Virus record (IMG/VR): IMGVR_UViG_3300036892_000014
Span: 19,882 to 83,881 of that record
Source of the DNA: a virus
Direction: 5' to 3' (one strand)
DNA length: 64,000 bases
Positions 14,931 to 24,400 of the stretch are shown piece after piece. The position numbers and the translations under genes are program-made. How positions within the stretch are numbered: the stretch's first letter is position 1; each line of letters opens with the position of its first letter. The notes under the pieces were generated by a model. It did not search any database. It was not told where the DNA came from and saw nothing but the letters and a program-made list of their open reading frames with translations.

Positions 14931-17930
14931 ATGGCAACAGCACCCCCGAATTCAAGCAAGCCGACGACAGCAATTCCCGTTGCGGGAGACTACAACGTAA
15001 CTGCACCCGTTCTTATTGACGGGCAGGCTACTGCGCTGCAAGTCGATGTAAACGGTAACCTGAAGACGACGAGCACTGGCGGCGGCGGTGGAAATGTAAA
15101 TCTTACGGGTATCAACGGCACCGCTCCGTCACTGACGAATCCCCTCGCTGTAGAACTGAGCGACGGCACGAATCCGCTAGGCGTGTCGGGCAATCCTCTT
15201 TATGTTACAGGCACTATTAGTGCGTCGAACCCAAGCGTTGGTGCGACAGGTGTGGCTGCTCCGACATCTGCGACTGAGATAGGTATTATTGTTGCCGGTG
15301 ATCTCGAAGGTGTGAGTTCTTCCAACCCTCTTCCGGTAAGCGGTACGGTAGCAGTTTCAAACTTCCCAGCGACGCAACCAGTCAGCGGAACGGTAACCGC
15401 CGTACAACCTACTGGAGCAAATCTTCACGTTGACGTGGATAACTCTGTTGCTGTTACCGGAACTTTCTTCCAGGCAACACAGCCTGTAAGTGGAACCGTA
15501 GCAGTTTCAAACTTCCCGGGAACACAACCTGTTTCAGGTACAGTCGTTGCAGAGATAGAAGGTCATGCAGGCGCGACACTGGACAGTGCTGCGGGCACTC
15601 CGAACGCTCAAGCGGTTACCGTTCAAGGTAACGCTAGCGGCGTCCCTGTTCCGGTAAGTGGAAGCGTAACGGTAACGCAAGCAACGGGCGCAAATCTTCA
15701 CGTTGATGTGGACAATTTCCCGGCAACGCAACCAGTCAGTGGAACGGTAGCCGTTTCGAACTTCCCAGCAACACAGCCTGTTAGCGGAACTGTCGTTGCA
15801 GAAATTGAAGGTCACGCTGGAGCAACATTGGACAGTGCTGCGGGTACCCCGAACGCTCAAGCAGTTACGATTCAAGGTAATGCGAGCGGTGTACCTGTTC
15901 CGATATCAGGAACTGTTACGGCCACGGTCGCAAGCACGACGATCACAGGCAACGTTACGGTTGTTCAACCTACGGGAACCAATCTTCATACAGTTGTTGA
16001 TTCGGGAACCATCACGGCTGTCACAGCGATCACGAACGCTCTACCTGCGGGTACGAACACCATCGGGAAGGTGGACATCCTCGGCAACGCGGGCGCGATT
16101 CTAGACGGGACAGCGGGAACACCATCGGTTGGCGTCTTGACCGTTCAAGGTGTTTCAGGCGGAACAGCGCAGCCAGTTTCAGGAACGGTAGTCGCAGAAA
16201 TCGAAGGTCACGCAGGAGCGACACTCGATAGCGCTGCGGGTACTCCGAACACACAGGCCGTAACGATTCAGGGTAATGCAAGCGGAGTCCCGGTTCCTAT
16301 TTCTGGTAGCGTGACAGCTACGGTAGCCAGCACCACGATCACAGGCAATGTAACAGTCGTACAGCCGACGGGTTCGAACCTTCACGTAGACATTGACAAC
16401 ACGGTTCCCGTAACCTTGGCATCAACGACGATCACCGGTACGGTCGCGGTAGACGGCGCACTCACGAATAATAACGCAGCACCAACCGCGACGCTTCAAG
16501 GAATTCTTGGAGCAATCGCGGAAACTGCGTACAGCACGGTTACTTATACGACAGGCGATATGGTTTTGCCTGTTACAGATTTGCACGGCGCACTCAACTT
16601 TGATCTACAAGCCTACGCGGGAACCGCGCTAGGTGCAGGTTCCAACTACGGAACATCACCGGGCGCTGTAAACGTCATGGGTGTAAACGCCTTCATTACG
16701 AACACACCAGCGTTTACGCTTGCTAGCACCACGATCACAGGTACGGTAGCCGTTGACGGGGCACTGACGAATAACAATGCTGCGCCTACCGCAACGCTTC
16801 AGGGCGTCCTAGCCGCGATTGCGGAAACTGCGTACAGCACAGTCACCTACACGACGGGAGATATGGTTCTTCCGGTCACCGACTTGCATGGCGCTCTAAA
16901 TCAAGACCTCCAAGCTGTTGCAGGTGTAGCACTCGGCGCAACGGCTGTAACCACTTATGGCGGCACCCCTGCTGCCGTGAACGTTCCTGCGGTGAACGCG
17001 GCGATTACGAACACGCCTGCGGTTACTCTGACGAGTACGACGATTACGGGAACGTCTACGATTGCGGGAAACAAGACGAACAACAACGCAGTCCCTGGCG
17101 CTACGAATCTCGGCGTGTTGCCAGCTATCGCTGCGACGGTGTATACGACCAACACTTATACCAACGCCGACCAAGTTGCGCTCGTAACGGATTTGAACGG
17201 CGCTATCAATACTGATTTACAGGCTGTTGCTGGAAATGCCGTTGTTACGGCCACGACCGGCGTTCAGTTGGTGGGTATCGAAGGTCACGGCGGCGCAGCA
17301 CTCGACGCGGTTACGACCGCAGCCACAGCCCCAGTGAACGGTCTCGCCGTACTTGACGTGTACACAGCAACCGTGCCCGTCTTGACCACGGGTCAGTCTC
17401 TCGCATTGCAAGCCGACACAACTGGCGGACAGTACGTAAACCAAGAAGGTCGCAAGGCAACGTTTGCGTGCCAAATAATTTCTGGTACCGCAGTTTCAGG
17501 CGGTAACTTTGTTTTAGTTGGATCGGCCACTAAGGTCATTCGTATCACGCGTGTAGTATTTTCTGGTTATGCAACGGCTGCTGGGTCTACTTCTGTTGGC
17601 TGCCAAATCTCCACGCCGTATACGGGTGGAACGTCATCTACAACCGGTACCCAAATTGGACCATTCGATAGTGCTAGTGCTGCGGCCACCGCCACGAGAT
17701 TAGTATACACCGTAGCTCCCACTGGCGGGGGATCACCGCAGTCATATCCGATTACTTTTAATTACACTTTCGCGGCAGTTGCAACGGGGAACATCTATAC
17801 TTGGGATTTTGGTAACCGCGCCGCGGGTTGTCCGGTCTTGCGCGGTACGTCGCAGATTTTTGCATTGTTTATTTCTGTTGCGCCAGCAACTTGCACGTAT
17901 ACTTGCGAATTCGAATGGACAGAGGAATAA
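14931..17930 (+). CDS. Large repetitive surface/fibre protein
   Basis: 999 aa, Thr/Val/Ala/Gly-rich and beta-prone. Residues about 135-430 carry many copies of VSNFPATQPVSGTV-like strands and three copies of EIEGHAGATLDSAAGTPN. Residues about 495-770 hold three tandem units of about 100 residues (TTITGTVAVDGALTNNNAAP; ETAYSTVTYTTGDMVLPVTD). The C-terminal 170 residues (from GRKATFACQI to FEWTEE) form a domain shared with the next gene. This composition fits a trimeric beta-structured fibre. Receptor or decoration function is inferred. Confidence 0.65.
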   Translation: MATAPPNSSKPTTAIPVAGDYNVTAPVLIDGQATALQVDVNGNLKTTSTGGGGGNVNLTGINGTAPSLTNPLAVELSDGTNPLGVSGNPLYVTGTISASNPSVGATGVAAPTSATEIGIIVAGDLEGVSSSNPLPVSGTVAVSNFPATQPVSGTVTAVQPTGANLHVDVDNSVAVTGTFFQATQPVSGTVAVSNFPGTQPVSGTVVAEIEGHAGATLDSAAGTPNAQAVTVQGNASGVPVPVSGSVTVTQATGANLHVDVDNFPATQPVSGTVAVSNFPATQPVSGTVVAEIEGHAGATLDSAAGTPNAQAVTIQGNASGVPVPISGTVTATVASTTITGNVTVVQPTGTNLHTVVDSGTITAVTAITNALPAGTNTIGKVDILGNAGAILDGTAGTPSVGVLTVQGVSGGTAQPVSGTVVAEIEGHAGATLDSAAGTPNTQAVTIQGNASGVPVPISGSVTATVASTTITGNVTVVQPTGSNLHVDIDNTVPVTLASTTITGTVAVDGALTNNNAAPTATLQGILGAIAETAYSTVTYTTGDMVLPVTDLHGALNFDLQAYAGTALGAGSNYGTSPGAVNVMGVNAFITNTPAFTLASTTITGTVAVDGALTNNNAAPTATLQGVLAAIAETAYSTVTYTTGDMVLPVTDLHGALNQDLQAVAGVALGATAVTTYGGTPAAVNVPAVNAAITNTPAVTLTSTTITGTSTIAGNKTNNNAVPGATNLGVLPAIAATVYTTNTYTNADQVALVTDLNGAINTDLQAVAGNAVVTATTGVQLVGIEGHGGAALDAVTTAATAPVNGLAVLDVYTATVPVLTTGQSLALQADTTGGQYVNQEGRKATFACQIISGTAVSGGNFVLVGSATKVIRITRVVFSGYATAAGSTSVGCQISTPYTGGTSSTTGTQIGPFDSASAAATATRLVYTVAPTGGGSPQSYPITFNYTFAAVATGNIYTWDFGNRAAGCPVLRGTSQIFALFISVAPATCTYTCEFEWTEE
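15346..17225 (+). repeat. Intragenic repeats within the fibre-like gene
   Basis: DNA repeats underlie the protein repeats. Copies coding for EIEGHAGATLDSAAGTPN lie near 15550, 15795 and 16195. The approx. 300-bp units coding for TTITGTVAVDGALTNNN begin near 16425, 16730 and, more diverged, 17035. Adjacent copies remain similar at the nucleotide level, so recombination could change copy number. Confidence 0.75.
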
Positions 17931-17931
17931 A

Positions 17932-18885
17932 ATGGCAATTATATCGGAAAATATTCAATCCTACATTCTTAAAGGTGACGGCGTAAGTACGGTAGGTACC
18001 ATCAATCTTGGATACGGTCCCCCGTTCGCCACCTTCGTGCAGGCGATTCAGCAGAACGGCAGTGTAGATGTTTCCTCTAACGTGTCGTCCATCGTTCTAA
18101 CTGGCAGCACCATAACTGTCAATTTCGTTGCAACATTTTCTTACACTGTTGTGATATTTATAAATACCGTACCTGAGACACTTGTTGTTTCTGGCAGCGT
18201 AGCCGCTACAGGGTCTTCGGGCGGGGTTATGGATACCGTTATAACACCTGCCACTGCTCCGACGAATGCTTTGGCGACTCTAGGGGTTTACTATTCTACC
18301 CCTCCCGTTCTAACTACGGGTCAATCTGTGGTGGATCAGACAGACACCACGGGCTCGCACTATGTGAACGTTGAAGGCAGAAAGGCTACGTATCGTGCGG
18401 CTACATTCAGTTACCAACCGACAGGCAGCGGAACCCAACCTATGTTATCGATTAGGGGTTCCGCGACAAAAACAATTCGTGTCACGCGACTTCAGTTTTC
18501 AATCGGATATACTACGGGACTTATCGGTGGAACGTTACTCATACTCCAGAGATTTAGTGTACTATCTGGCGGAACGCCTACCGCCCTTACCGCGGGTTCG
18601 AATGATATCAATAATCCTGCGGCTACTGCACTGGTGCAGACTTGGTCACCGCTGGCTACGACGGCCACGACGGTTGGCGGGCAACTTCAGATTCAGAAAT
18701 ATAACCTCGCTACCGAAGCCGTAGGCGCAGGCGACAACACGATGCCGCCGTATGAGTGGCAGTTCGGAGATCACTCTGCACAGAGCATTGTTCTGCGTGG
18801 CACGAGCGATTACTTCGGACTGATGATGCTCAGTGTTCCTACAGCGCCCCTAGTTAATTTTACGATTGAGTGGACAGAAGAATGA
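17932..18885 (+). CDS. Surface protein sharing the fibre protein's C-terminal domain
   Basis: 317 aa. The ATG at 17932 was chosen for AGAGGAA upstream. Residues 1-95 form a short beta-rich start (MAIISENIQSYILKGDGVST). From about residue 110 it parallels the preceding protein: PVLTTGQS, GRKATYRAATF, GSATKTIRVTRLQFS, EWQFGDHSAQSIVLRGTS and terminal IEWTEE. It is evidently a paralogue by domain duplication. Both genes end alike and lie side by side, so they probably occupy related sites on the virion. Confidence 0.65.
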   Translation: MAIISENIQSYILKGDGVSTVGTINLGYGPPFATFVQAIQQNGSVDVSSNVSSIVLTGSTITVNFVATFSYTVVIFINTVPETLVVSGSVAATGSSGGVMDTVITPATAPTNALATLGVYYSTPPVLTTGQSVVDQTDTTGSHYVNVEGRKATYRAATFSYQPTGSGTQPMLSIRGSATKTIRVTRLQFSIGYTTGLIGGTLLILQRFSVLSGGTPTALTAGSNDINNPAATALVQTWSPLATTATTVGGQLQIQKYNLATEAVGAGDNTMPPYEWQFGDHSAQSIVLRGTSDYFGLMMLSVPTAPLVNFTIEWTEE

Positions 18886-19304
18886 TGAAACTAACTACAG
18901 TCAGCGAATCAGATCGGGAATTGATCCAGTCATTTATAGATGCAGACACTCTGTCGCGTCCGTCAACCCCCGACTTCTGGTTCACGAGGGACGACGCTCT
19001 TCTTTCTTTTGCAGTAGAGGACAACCTGGGCGTTGTTTTGTTTGCACGATTCGACCAACCCGTGGACGGCCAGGTTCGTTTCCACACCTTGTTTATGCCG
19101 GAAGACGGAACCAGTCGCAAGCGTGTTGCAATCGTTTTGATTAAGGGTTTTCAATCTGTTATCGATAAGATTAAAGAGTCATGCAGTAGCGTGATCTTTG
19201 AAAGTATTAGTGCCGACCTGACTCACTTCATGGTTGGGCACTTCAGTTTTGTCCCGGTAGACGGGACTAAGGATTACGTTTTGTACTTCGGAGCACAGCA
19301 ATGA
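18882..19304 (+). CDS. GNAT-like hypothetical protein
   Basis: 140 aa from the ATG that overlaps the previous stop. The pattern of strands and helices (FARFDQPVDGQVRFHTLFMP, then VAIVLIKGFQSVIDKIKES, and VGHFSFVPVDGTKDYVLYF) recalls acetyltransferase-fold proteins often found among phage tail genes. The acetyl-CoA-binding Q/RxxGxG/A loop is not evident, so catalysis is doubtful. Confidence 0.45.
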   Translation: MMKLTTVSESDRELIQSFIDADTLSRPSTPDFWFTRDDALLSFAVEDNLGVVLFARFDQPVDGQVRFHTLFMPEDGTSRKRVAIVLIKGFQSVIDKIKESCSSVIFESISADLTHFMVGHFSFVPVDGTKDYVLYFGAQQ

Positions 19305-21421
19305 CGATTCAATTGACACCAGGCCAACAGGCTCTTGTCCCGGGATTTGGTACTCCCCCGGCAACGACAGGCGCTCCCGCCGAACAGACGGATGATAACA
19401 CGGCAGGAGCAGCGGCGCTCCAACCTGCGCCCGTGAATGGCGGCGCAACTATCGGACAGCGCATGGTCGCGAAGGGAAGTCCCAAATTGGACGCCTTCAC
19501 TGCTGGCTTAAATGCTATAGCTCAAACCAATCCGGCTCCAGCCGCCCCAGGCGCGTGGGCAAAGAATCTAGTCGCTGCTGTTCCACATTTGCTTGGTAAT
19601 GCAAGCTCGGCATTCGGTGATGCAGCCGCTGCGGGTGAGGGCCTTCGCCCTGGACAGGGCTGGCTGGCAGGAGCCGAGAAGACGGCGTCAGCGCACAGCG
19701 AACGTGTGGGTAAAGAGAAACAGCAACAGTTCGCGAACAGCCAAGAAGCCCAGAAGACTGCGGCACAGGTAGCATACAACCAAGCTGAGACGATGCAAAT
19801 TTCACGTAATATCCAGAGGCAAGATGCGGAGGCTCGCACGTCATCCGCTAACATAGGAAAGGCTGCCATTGATGCAGGAAGGGCGACTCACGATACAAAA
19901 GACAACATTCCAGATTCTGCGTTTCAGGACATGGTAAAGAAGAATCCAGATTACATGCAAACGCACTATGCGCAGATCACTGCGTACGAGCCCATGATCG
20001 GTCCAGATGGTAAGCAGATGATTGACCCGAAGACCAAACAACCAATCGAGAATCCTACTTGGTCAGTTCAGGAGCGTGCCCCGAAAGCGAATACGACGGC
20101 TCCAGTGACGATGACCAAGGCAGTTCACGATGACTGGGTAGCTGCTGGGATGAAAAACGTCCCCGACGTTGGCGTAGAGGTTCCGTACGACTCATTTCAT
20201 GATCTAGCTGGCACGGCGCATACTGTAGCAAATACGGTTCACCTAGCTAATCAAGACCGTAATGAGCAGCTAACGGATGAACAGATTCAGCAGAATCATG
20301 ACCTCTTTGCAAAGCCAGCCGTGGCAAACGCGATAGCTGCGGACCCGGCGCATGGTGCTATCGGCGGAATTCAGAAGTCATTGGACATTGCCAAACAGCA
20401 CGATCAGGCTTTGACTGCTCAGCTTGCGCTTGCACAAAAGAAGGGCGACACAGCAGCGGTCCAGAAGTTGCAAAGCACGCTTGCGGACGTGAAGCAACAA
20501 GAGGCCGATATAAACAAGGCTTATAGTACTTTTACGGCGAAAGACAAGCAAGACTATGCGAAAGACCTTGAGAAAGAGCGTGTAGACAACGCTGATATTC
20601 GTCAGAAGAATGCTGCGGCAGACAAAGACCAGGCGGATGCGCTAAAGACAAAGAATGATGCAGCGATGGAAGGCACGCTGAATCCCGCCGGGGCTAATGA
20701 CCTAACGGGTGAAACGTACTTGAATGCGCTGCCAGTTGGTCCGCGGAATGTGATAAAAGCAATCGCAGAGGGTCGTGAGACTCGCTCGTCTCGTCAGTTA
20801 CAAGACAAGAATGGCAACCCGTCGCCCCTAGCGATATCGTTACATCGTGCATATCCAGACCTCGACATTACAAATCTGACCGCCTATTCAAAACTTCGCG
20901 AGAAGTTTGAGACAGGTAAGGAATCAATTGCCCTGAACGGTGGTGGTACTGCATTGAAGCACTTGAGTGAACTACAGCAGTTAAACACGAATAAATCTCG
21001 TATCCCGGGCACTGATGATTACAACGCTTACAACAACAAACTAGACACACTTGCGGGTGAGTTGCTCACTTTCTACGGCACACCTCTAACCAATGAAAAC
21101 ATAGCGGGAATAAAGAAGACCCTCGGGGCCACTTTCAACAGGGACTCAGCTATCAAAACCCAGATAGGTTCTATGGGCGACAAACTTGTGAGCTATGAAC
21201 AGACTTGGAAGAATGGTCAACCCCGCCCTTCGTACACTCCACCGATGCCGAGCATTGACCCAGAAGCCAAGGCTGCGCTGATTCGTTTGGACCCACAGTT
21301 TGCGAAGGCGCATCCGTCTCTTTCAACCGTCAACATGAAGGCACCGGACGGCACAATCCAACCTGTTTCAGCCGATCAAGTCGATCACTTTAAGTCTCTA
21401 GGAGCCACGGTAGATAAGTAA
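19301..21421 (+). CDS. Probable internal virion (ejection) protein
   Basis: 706 aa. An Ala/Pro-rich N-terminus, a long Gln/Ala/Lys-rich helical middle (residues about 130-450, AQKKGDTAAVQKLQSTLADV), and a C-terminal region with ALKHLSELQQLN, YNNKLDTLAGEL and SYEQTWKNGQPRP. This pattern is typical of helical proteins stored in podovirus heads and ejected with DNA. It overlaps the gigantic next gene by 1 nt. Assignment rests on composition and position, not on a catalytic motif. Confidence 0.5.
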   Translation: MTIQLTPGQQALVPGFGTPPATTGAPAEQTDDNTAGAAALQPAPVNGGATIGQRMVAKGSPKLDAFTAGLNAIAQTNPAPAAPGAWAKNLVAAVPHLLGNASSAFGDAAAAGEGLRPGQGWLAGAEKTASAHSERVGKEKQQQFANSQEAQKTAAQVAYNQAETMQISRNIQRQDAEARTSSANIGKAAIDAGRATHDTKDNIPDSAFQDMVKKNPDYMQTHYAQITAYEPMIGPDGKQMIDPKTKQPIENPTWSVQERAPKANTTAPVTMTKAVHDDWVAAGMKNVPDVGVEVPYDSFHDLAGTAHTVANTVHLANQDRNEQLTDEQIQQNHDLFAKPAVANAIAADPAHGAIGGIQKSLDIAKQHDQALTAQLALAQKKGDTAAVQKLQSTLADVKQQEADINKAYSTFTAKDKQDYAKDLEKERVDNADIRQKNAAADKDQADALKTKNDAAMEGTLNPAGANDLTGETYLNALPVGPRNVIKAIAEGRETRSSRQLQDKNGNPSPLAISLHRAYPDLDITNLTAYSKLREKFETGKESIALNGGGTALKHLSELQQLNTNKSRIPGTDDYNAYNNKLDTLAGELLTFYGTPLTNENIAGIKKTLGATFNRDSAIKTQIGSMGDKLVSYEQTWKNGQPRPSYTPPMPSIDPEAKAALIRLDPQFAKAHPSLSTVNMKAPDGTIQPVSADQVDHFKSLGATVDK

Positions 21422-24400
21422 TGGCACAAGACTGGTTCGCACAGAACGCTCCGACCGCAACGGCAACCGCACCTGCGCCGCAGGCACAACCAGCGGCTCC
21501 AGCGCCTGCGCAAGCTGCGTCGGCACCAGCGGGCGGTGATTGGTTTACGAAGAATGCTCCGAAGCCGCAAGCAGCCCAGGCTAATGTAGAAGGTGCTCCG
21601 ACGCACATTCTTGAAGGCGGTGTCATTAAGCGTTTCGGGGAACGTCTCGGGCAGAGTCTCGGAATGCCGACGAACCAGGCAGAACTTCAGGCTGCGGCAC
21701 CGACAACGGGCGATTACGCTGAACTAGCAACAGGCACCAAGCCGCTGATTGACGCTGGCAAGATGCTGTACAATTATGGCAAGACGGCTCTTCAAGGCGC
21801 ACACGAGGCGGGTCAGGAAATCGGAGAAGCCGGAACGAACATCGCCGAAGGCGGCCCAGTCGGCGCAAACATCGGCAAGGCTGCGGGCGGCGTTCTACAT
21901 GGCGCATTGTCCGCTGTGCCATTCGTTGGCGCTCCGTTAGAGCAGGCCGGGGTAGACGTTCACGCCGGAAATTATGCCGGAACTATCGGCGGAATGCTTG
22001 GTGTGTTGGCACAGATCGAGGGACCGCATGCCGTTGACGAAGTTCTTCAATCACGAGCAGTGAAGTTGGCAGAGACAAATCACGCGTCTGCGGAAGCACA
22101 ACACAATATTCGTGTCAAGGAACTCGATACTCATCTAAACCAGGCGCAGGCGGCCTCCGCGGCAGCCGATCAAGCTGTGGCAGCCGAACAAGCCGGAACA
22201 GGAACCAGACAGCAAACCATTGACGCCAAGAATTACGCCAGCGAGGCGGCAGCCCAGGCTAAGAAGTCTCAGCAGGCCCTGGCCGAAGCTACCGTAGCAA
22301 AGAATACAGCGGCGTATGAGCGCGATAAGGTTGTGCGCAAAACAGTGGATGATGTGCAGAAGTCTAAGCCCGTCGTAGATCAGAAGCAGACGAAGGCACA
22401 AGCAGGGGCACTCGAAGACTCAATGAAGAGCGCACCTCCGGCAGCAAATGGTCCCGCTGCATATACAGTAGATGACGCTAAGATCGCCCGCGGTTACGAA
22501 GAACAAGAACACGCGAAGAAGCCAGTTACAACAATTCAGGGACGTGCCGAAGCACTTCAGAATATCTCGGACAGAATTGATGACCGAGTCGGTGAGTACG
22601 TTCAGGACTACGCGAACGAACCTATCTCCACAAATGTTAATATGGATGTACGCGGCGAACTCGCCAAGAGCCCGAAGGCAGACTTCGTTGAAAAGGGCAT
22701 GGCGGAATTGGAGAACTGGAATCTGACTGACCCGAGTATGGCAGAGGCTCAGAAGCTGGTTACGGATTTGAACGCGGAGAATCGTGCCACTCTTAAGAAG
22801 AACTTCTGGGATGTTGCGACTGCGCTCAAGGTCGATCCAGCCTTTGCAGCACGTCAGGCTGCACTGGATTCGCTGCGCAAGGGCATAGACGGAACGCTCG
22901 TGGATCACGGTGTCGATGGCGTGCGTCAACTTCGCAATGACCAAGCATCTATCATTCGCGTGAAGAGTGCCGTCGAGAAGCAAGCACTGAACGGCGATCA
23001 AGTTGTACGTGGTAGCGGCCAAGCTGGTAGATTGCGTAATTTCGCAGCTAGGAGCGCTGACAAGGTAGGGGCAGTCGGGGGCGGTATCAGTGGTGGAGTC
23101 GCTGGTGCTGCTTATGGCCCTGCTGCTAGCGTATATGGTATAATATCCGGCGCACGCATGGGCGAAGAACTTGGAAGGTGGGTCGGGAAGAAAATTCAGC
23201 CTGGTGATGTGACCAGAGATGCGCTCATAGAACGTAGTAACAAGACGACGGGCGCGGGCCGTGCGATTACAGATATCAAGGACAATAATGCAAGGCCGAG
23301 TAATCCCCCAGGCTTTCCAACGCCGCCTGCACCGACGGACGCATTATCGCAGCGCGACATACTTCAAATTCAACGTGAGCAGTCACCACTTCACGGCGAG
23401 CTAGCGACACACTTAAACAAGTCAGTTAACGATCCGAAGGCGTCATATGCTGCGTTAGAGAAGCAGTTCATGGACGATTATGAAGATAAGGTACGCAACG
23501 GTGTCAAGATTGAACCCGCCGACAAGCAACTATTCGGTAAGATAAACCAGCAAGACCTTTCCGACAATCAGGCTGTACAGAAGATGCAGCAAGAGCAAGC
23601 GGAGAAGGTAGCCGCCGGGCAGAAGCTTCTACCGACAGCAACCTTACCCGAGAATGCCGAGCCTGCGATGCAGATGCGCGGCAGAATGCAGAAGGGCATG
23701 AACACGCAGAACGCCCTCGTTCACGATATGGCGCACGCCGTGGTAGCTGATGAGATCATGGGCGACAAGCTTCCGAGCCTAGGTATTAACTCTCACCTAC
23801 ACCCAGAGAATGCAGGCACGAGCGCCGTCGCAACCGCGGCATTCGACTGGAGCAAGTTTGTAGACGAAGACGGCAATATGGACCCGAAGAAATTCGCACC
23901 AGCGATTGACGATCTTGCGACGGTCTTCGTATCGGGTGGCATTGCAAACGATTTGTTCCACGATATCCCGTTCACTGAGAACCATCACCTAGGAGCGGAC
24001 CTACATATTCTTCGCCGTTTGATGAATGCAATCGATATAGACAAGCCTACGCAGCAAGCTATTGTCACGCGTGCGGGCCAGAGAGCAGCAGAAATCCTAA
24101 GCCGTCCTGGTGTGGAAGACGTACTCCACGAACATGCGGCAGTCCGTGAGCCGGGGCTTGATTCACATATGCACGTTAGCCCAGAGAGAATGCAGCAAAT
24201 AATTCAAGACGTAAAGGGTGGAGACAATGAAGTCGGAAATGAGCCTGCAAGCGGCAATGGAAAGCCTAATCGGAACCCTGAACAAGGAGCCGAAGAACGA
24301 AGAGGAAAAGGAGCAGCAGAAGGCGCTAAAGCTGCAACTAAAGACGATGTGGGTAAAGTCGTCGGCAAAGAACGCGAAGGAAGCGCAGAAGGAACTGGAA

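Noticed and set aside
15346-17225. Tandem repeats as an origin or iteron array
   Set aside because: They are long, in-frame and encode beta-structured protein repeats.
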